This document shows, piece by piece, positions 59,623 to 64,000 of a stretch of DNA of 64,000 nt. The stretch is from the NCBI GenBank assembly GCA_963383645.1, contig OY726563.1, forward strand, positions 27,994,821-28,058,820, given 5' to 3'. Numbering within the stretch: position 1 is the first letter of the stretch; each line of letters opens with the position of its first letter. Below the pieces are notes generated by a model. That model saw only the letters and a list, made by a program, of their open reading frames with translations, was not told the DNA's origin and made no database searches. Position numbers and translations under genes: made by a program. Source of the stretch: Muscardinus avellanarius. Lineage: Eukaryota; Chordata; Mammalia; Rodentia; Gliridae.

Positions 59623-60190
59623 GAATGATGATAGTGGGCATCTTTGTCTTGTTTCTGATTTTAGAGGAAATTCCTGCTGCTTTTCCTATTCAACATGATG
59701 CTGGCTTTGAGTATAGTATATATTGCCTTAATGATGTTGAGATGTGTTCCTTCTATTCCAATTTTCTGTAATGTTTTTAACAATAATGGGTGTTGGATTT
59801 TGGCAATTTTCTGTTTTTCTTATGTGGGGACCCAATGCTATAAATTTTTCTTTTAACACGTCTTTCAATGCATCCCATAAATTTTGGTATATCATGTCTG
59901 TATTTTCATTTAATTTCCAGAATATTTTATTTCTCCCTTTATTTCTGTTCTGACCCATTCCTCATTCAAGAATGTATCATTTAATCTTCCTTTATTTTTG
60001 TAATTTCTTTTGGTCTTCCTGTTGTTGATTTTTACTTTCATTCCATTGTAATCTGAAAAGATGAAAGAAATTTCATTACATCTTTTGAATTTGTTGGTGC
60101 TTTCTTTGTGGCCAGAATGTGGTCTATTTTGGAGAAGGTTCTTTGCTGGACATAGCAGTCTTAGTTGAACATTGTTTTTTTCCAAGATCT
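59623..60190 (-). mobile_element. L1 upstream portion
   Basis: Starts with the ORF2 region read as gatagtgggcatctttgtct and KNITENWNRRNTSQHH-type sequence, then near 59820 jumps to a segment (gcatcccataaattttggta, ttccattgtaatctgaaaag) that I associate with the 5' region of older L1s. Confidence 0.7.
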
Positions 60191-61034
60191 GGAATACTTC
60201 GTATCAGTCTCTCCTGACATTCATGACTTTGGGTTGTAATGTCTGGAGTGATTTTTATTGTTTTACCCCTAAATGACATTCATTATTTTGTTCTCACTGC
60301 TTTTAAGATTCTTTCCTTGGCCTCTATAACTCCACAAGACCTGAGACTATGATGCTATATTCAGTGGCTACATCCTGCTGGTTGTGAGTTCATGTATCCC
60401 AGAGACCACTTTTGCTCTGCTGATTGTGAGAGCCTGTGATACTGGAGAGTGCCAACCTCTGGACTCTGAGACCAGTGGGCTTAGGTTCAGCAAAGCCAGC
60501 AATTGCTATGTTCTAAACTTATGGCCTGGCCTGCTGAGCTTCCATTGGTTTTAGGATACGACTCCAGATCTACCTTTTATGGTAATGTGAGGTACTTTCA
60601 GTCACTAACTTACATGCATGTTAGGTACAAACTCTGCAGGCAGAGAGAGTATTGAGTTCCCAGCTTTTGGCTGTGATCAGGTGGTACCTGGCCTCTTGGC
60701 ACAGTCTAGCTGATATGGAACCTTTGCCAAGCTGCATCAAAGGCCCAAGGTCAGGAAGGAAGAGAAAGTGCAGTTCAAAGCCAGGGGTTTGAGTGGCTAT
60801 ATTTCTCTAGCTCCAGGGACACCACCCCTGACATGGGTGGCCACACTCCCAGGGGCTTTTGTTGGCCTCAGCTGTTGGTTCTTTGTTGCTCCCAGATACA
60901 ACCAGTAGCAAGTTCGCTGCATTTGGAACCTGCAGCTTGGTAGGCTGTGCTATTTCACTCTGGCACCACTGGTTAGCATGCCACAGTGATCCCCACAGCC
61001 CTTACCGCGGCTCTACAAACTGCAGGTTTTTTTT
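60191..61034 (-). mobile_element. Possible L1 5' UTR
   Basis: GC-richer than all nearby DNA, without recognisable coding. Position upstream of L1 5' sequence on the same strand suggests an L1 5' UTR/promoter; ends at a T-run before the gap. Inference only. Confidence 0.4.
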
Positions 61035-61054
61035 TTTTTTCTCCAGTCTGTCTC

Positions 61055-61254
61055 NNNNNNNNNNNNNNNNNNNNNNNNNNNNNNNNNNNNNNNNNNNNNN
61101 NNNNNNNNNNNNNNNNNNNNNNNNNNNNNNNNNNNNNNNNNNNNNNNNNNNNNNNNNNNNNNNNNNNNNNNNNNNNNNNNNNNNNNNNNNNNNNNNNNNN
61201 NNNNNNNNNNNNNNNNNNNNNNNNNNNNNNNNNNNNNNNNNNNNNNNNNNNNNN
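61055..61254. other. Assembly gap, 200 N
   Basis: Exactly 200 unknown bases. ORFs translated across it are meaningless. Confidence 1.
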
Positions 61255-61376
61255 TAAACAGGGTATCACTAGTTTGCTGAGTCTTCTTACTTGCTAAGGC
61301 TGTCCTTGAATATGTAAAACTTTTGTCTCAGTCTCTCAAGTACTGGGATTCCAAGCATGTACTACCACACCCAGAG
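61255..61376 (-). mobile_element. B1 half adjoining gap
   Basis: aaacagggtatcactagttt to actaccacacccag is a B1 half; its ID half is expected inside the gap. Confidence 0.8.
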
Positions 61377-61812
61377 TGAACATTGGTTTTGATCCCCAAA
61401 TGGTCTATATTTCTACATAATAATTTAAAACATATCAACACAGAAACATTTAAATAACAGAAAATATTCCACCTTGTCATCTTCTTTGGCAATAAATACA
61501 TAAATTCTAGGCTTACTTTTCTTTTACTCCAATAAATAACCATACAAATATCTGACACTAACATTTATATTAAAATTTTAATCTGCAAAAGTCCACCAGC
61601 AAAAAGACCAAATGTTATGCTCCTGCTGAAAGATTATGAGGGTATCAGTGCTGGACTTGATACTATTTTTCTAATAGGCAATTAGGAGAAAGTGAGATTA
61701 ATGAGGGATGAAGTGATACCATCATGAAGCAATTATACCTTAGCAATTGGACGACTCTAGTAGTAAATGGGAGCAGAGTGTATCTAGAACATCTTTGATA
61801 TCACTTAAAGAG
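61377..61812. other. AT-rich unique DNA
   Basis: Nothing recognised. Confidence 0.5.
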
Positions 61813-61827
61813 AAGGAGGGTAGATTT

Positions 61828-62042
61828 TTTTTTTTGGTGGTGGTGGTACTGGGGGTGGAACCCAGAGGCTTTCTACCTCTGGGCTATACTCCCAGCCCTA
61901 TTTTATATTTTATTTGGAAACAGGGTCTCACTAAGTTGCTGAGAACCTCACTAACTAGCTGAGGCTGGCTTCAAACCTGCACGATCCTCCTGTCTCAGCC
62001 TCCCAAGCTCTGGGATTACAAGTGTGCGCTACCACGCCTAGC
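61828..62042 (-). mobile_element. B1-ID SINE, short-B1 subfamily
   Basis: ID half ctgggggtggaacccagagg; B1 half gcttcaaacctgcacgatcc; ends taccacgcctagc. The 15-bp duplication aaggagggtagattt (61813-61827) has one mismatch to 62043-62057. Confidence 0.95.
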
Positions 62043-62057
62043 AAGGATGGTAGATTT

Positions 62058-63579
62058 AAAAGTTACTAAGTGATATTGGGAGAAGGAGACATCAATAAGC
62101 TTTTAACTGGTTTTATTTAAATTTTTATATCCAAATTACTTAATATGCAAACCGGAATATTAACATTTTACCTTAAGAGTTAGCATTTTAAGGTTTTAAC
62201 TATATGAAATAGAAAATGTACATAATACAATGTTTTTTATATAATTAACATTAAGTATACTATCTCTATTAATAGTGGTAGTAAGTAATACTAGTAGATT
62301 TTTAAACAGTTGACAGTGATAATCAGACTGCAACTGGACCCACTATTTTTTTCCCAAGACAAATTGTTTTCTTAAAGTTAAGAAAATTCTGTCACTGGAT
62401 TTGAAAGAGTAAAAGATTTGTTGGGATCAGTAGTCAAGTAGAATAGAACTTTGAAGGTCAGTACAAAGAGTTGAAATTCAGTCTATGAGATTATTGGAAG
62501 ATATAGAGCAACGTGCACTTAGGGAGACATTTTAAATATCATCTCTGCTTATATAAGTAGTGTGTCTATTATAGTTTTGTCAAATTCAGCACCACCCACC
62601 TGTCTCATATCAGAGCATTATCAGAAGAGAATGGGCTTTCTGAAAGTACTAAATAGTCAAAATATTTCAATCACCTTAACAAAACTTTTATTTAGCTGCA
62701 TGGTACATCCATGTCTCTGAAATAAGGCCCTTTGCTGCCAAAAATTTAGCTAACAAAAAAAAAAAAGGAGGAAAAGGAAAATGTGCCTGAAGAACAAACA
62801 ATGCTAATAACCCCAACTATTCCTAGCCTTCGTTACACCTTGTAGGTTTCTCTCTGCATATGCTATCTTTTAGTCTAAGTTTATGAAAAGCAATTTCCAA
62901 ATTCAGAAGCCTAGAATTCAACTATTCCACAGTACTTGCTGTCAGCTTTTACTTTAACTTATTTTGTTATGTTCAAGTAATGAGAATCACAATAGGAAAC
63001 TATGAAATTTCCTTGAAAATGTGATGTCCTTTGGGTACAATCCAACTTTTAAGAGTTACCAAGTCAGGGTCCATTAAAATTGATGAAACACATAGTGTGA
63101 TGTGTGACTGCCATATCTCTCACCATAAAGAAATTCATTTCTTGGCAATAACTTTATTTTATCTAGTCTTACTTTTCCATTTACTGTTCTTTTCTAGTCA
63201 AACATCTATTGAATCTATTTATTAGTAGTGATAAGAGACAGAATATCCTATCAGTTAAAAAGGCTGGTCAGTGACTTGAGAAATATGACCACCATCAGTG
63301 TCATAAATTGATGAGCTTTAAAAATCCTACCCTGGAAGAAATGTAAAGGTCAATAGGTCTTACAGAATTTAAATAGCTATTTTGCAACCTAATTAACATT
63401 TTATTTATATAATACTACAAGCCGGTTGTTTAGAGTTATGTTAGCAGACAATCAAAAAAATTTATGTAAATGTTCTTATCTCAATGGAATTTGGCCAAAC
63501 TCTCCAAATATATAGCCTATATGGTAGTAGGATAAAAGAGTTAAATACAGCTATCCTATAGCTACCAGAGAAAGGCTGG
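62058..63579. other. AT-rich unique DNA
   Basis: No gene or clear repeat; a short A-run lies near 62755. Confidence 0.5.
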
Positions 63580-63594
63580 GGATGAGGACCTTTT

Positions 63595-63725
63595 TTTTAA
63601 AATTTAAAGAAGTTTATTAAAAAGATAGAAATACAGAAAATAGAAATACAGAAAATAGTTACAGCCCCACCATGCCAAAATGGCATGAGGGGGGAGGGTG
63701 GCCCGGGCCAACTCACCACTCCCCC
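63595..63725 (-). mobile_element. Retroposed LTR-transcript 3' end
   Basis: 131 bases inserted between exact 15-bp copies of ggatgaggacctttt (63580-63594 and 63726-63740). On the reverse strand it reads: GC-rich start with cccgggcc, hairpin catgccattttggcatg (63671-63687), aactattttctgtatttc in two tandem copies, AATAAA (63613-63618), about 15 bases, then an A-run. About 70 bases match the region round the polyadenylation signal of the 15.9 kb LTR. This is what reverse transcription of a polyadenylated LTR transcript end by L1 would leave. Confidence 0.8.
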
Positions 63726-63767
63726 GGATGAGGACCTTTTGAACAGTGTCATGTAGTGTATTCCTTA

Positions 63768-63995
63768 GAGCCTTTGTTTCTTTTTCTTTGGGGAAAGGGT
63801 TCTGAGGGTGGAACCCAGGGGCATTTGAACTCTGAGCTATACCCCTGCCCTATTTTTTATTCTTTATCGTGAAACAGAGTCTCACTAAGTTATGGAGGAC
63901 CTCACTAAGTAGCTGAGGCTGTCCGCGAACTGTGTTCCTCCTGTCTCAGCCTCCTGAATGCTGGGATTACAAGAGTGTGCCACCACGCTCGGCTG
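63768..63995 (-). mobile_element. B1-ID dimeric SINE
   Basis: ID half ctgagggtggaacccaggg; B1 half cactaagtagctgaggctg and tccgcgaac; ends caccacgctcggct, five bases from the window end. Confidence 0.92.
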
Positions 63996-64000
63996 CCATT

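Noticed and set aside
60859..61297. Frames of 98-132 codons across the gap
   Set aside because: More than half of each is unknown residues from the 200 N; they are artefacts.
1..64000. CRISPR arrays, operons, prokaryotic genes or phage
   Set aside because: Repeated units are interspersed SINEs with target duplications and divergent copies, not regularly spaced repeats; composition and content are mammalian.

Overview
This is a mammalian, almost certainly rodent, intergenic window: AT-rich, no recognisable protein-coding gene, no complete cellular RNA gene, and transposon debris over roughly half its length. The diagnostic signal is about forty copies of one short element that joins a 7SL-derived B1 half (in forward orientation opening with gccgggcgtggtgg) to a tRNA-Ala/ID-like half (ctgggagtgtagc...ccccagtacc). 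B1-ID dimers of this kind (B1-dID) are known from non-muroid rodents such as squirrels, dormice and their relatives. The consensus here differs from the squirrel form I remember, so I do not name a species.

Layout. 0-5 kb: old L1 3' ends and scattered SINEs. 5-7.8 kb: unique AT-rich DNA. 7.8-10.2 kb: a dense SINE cluster, mostly on the minus strand. 13.6-17.5 kb: a 5'-truncated minus-strand L1, then an LTR-like element with unrecognised flanks, then four SINEs. 19-25.5 kb: three L1 remnants (one apparently inverted), SINEs and an L2 remnant. 26.4-29.6 kb: L1 and MaLR-type LTR remnants. 32.2 kb: a solo LTR with a perfect 6-bp target duplication. 32.8-36.9 kb: further MaLR-like remnants. 42.4-42.7 kb: a repeat-free block that looks like a conserved regulatory element. 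43.65 kb: a truncated 5S rRNA retropseudogene. 45.4-46.9 and 58.0-60.2 kb: the best preserved L1 ORF2 remnants. 61055-61254: a 200-base assembly gap. 63.6 kb: a short retroposed copy of an LTR transcript 3' end.

There is no operon or pathway, and I found no new biological system. The items most worth following are mobile-element events whose boundaries can be read directly: the tailless 5S retropseudogene with an 18-bp target duplication, the solo LTR, the retroposed LTR transcript end that shares sequence with the 15.9 kb LTR, a composite SINE enclosed by one pair of target duplications, and microsatellites that grew from SINE tails. All ORFs over 60 codons are either antisense or in-frame L1/SINE/LTR remnants or chance AT-rich frames.
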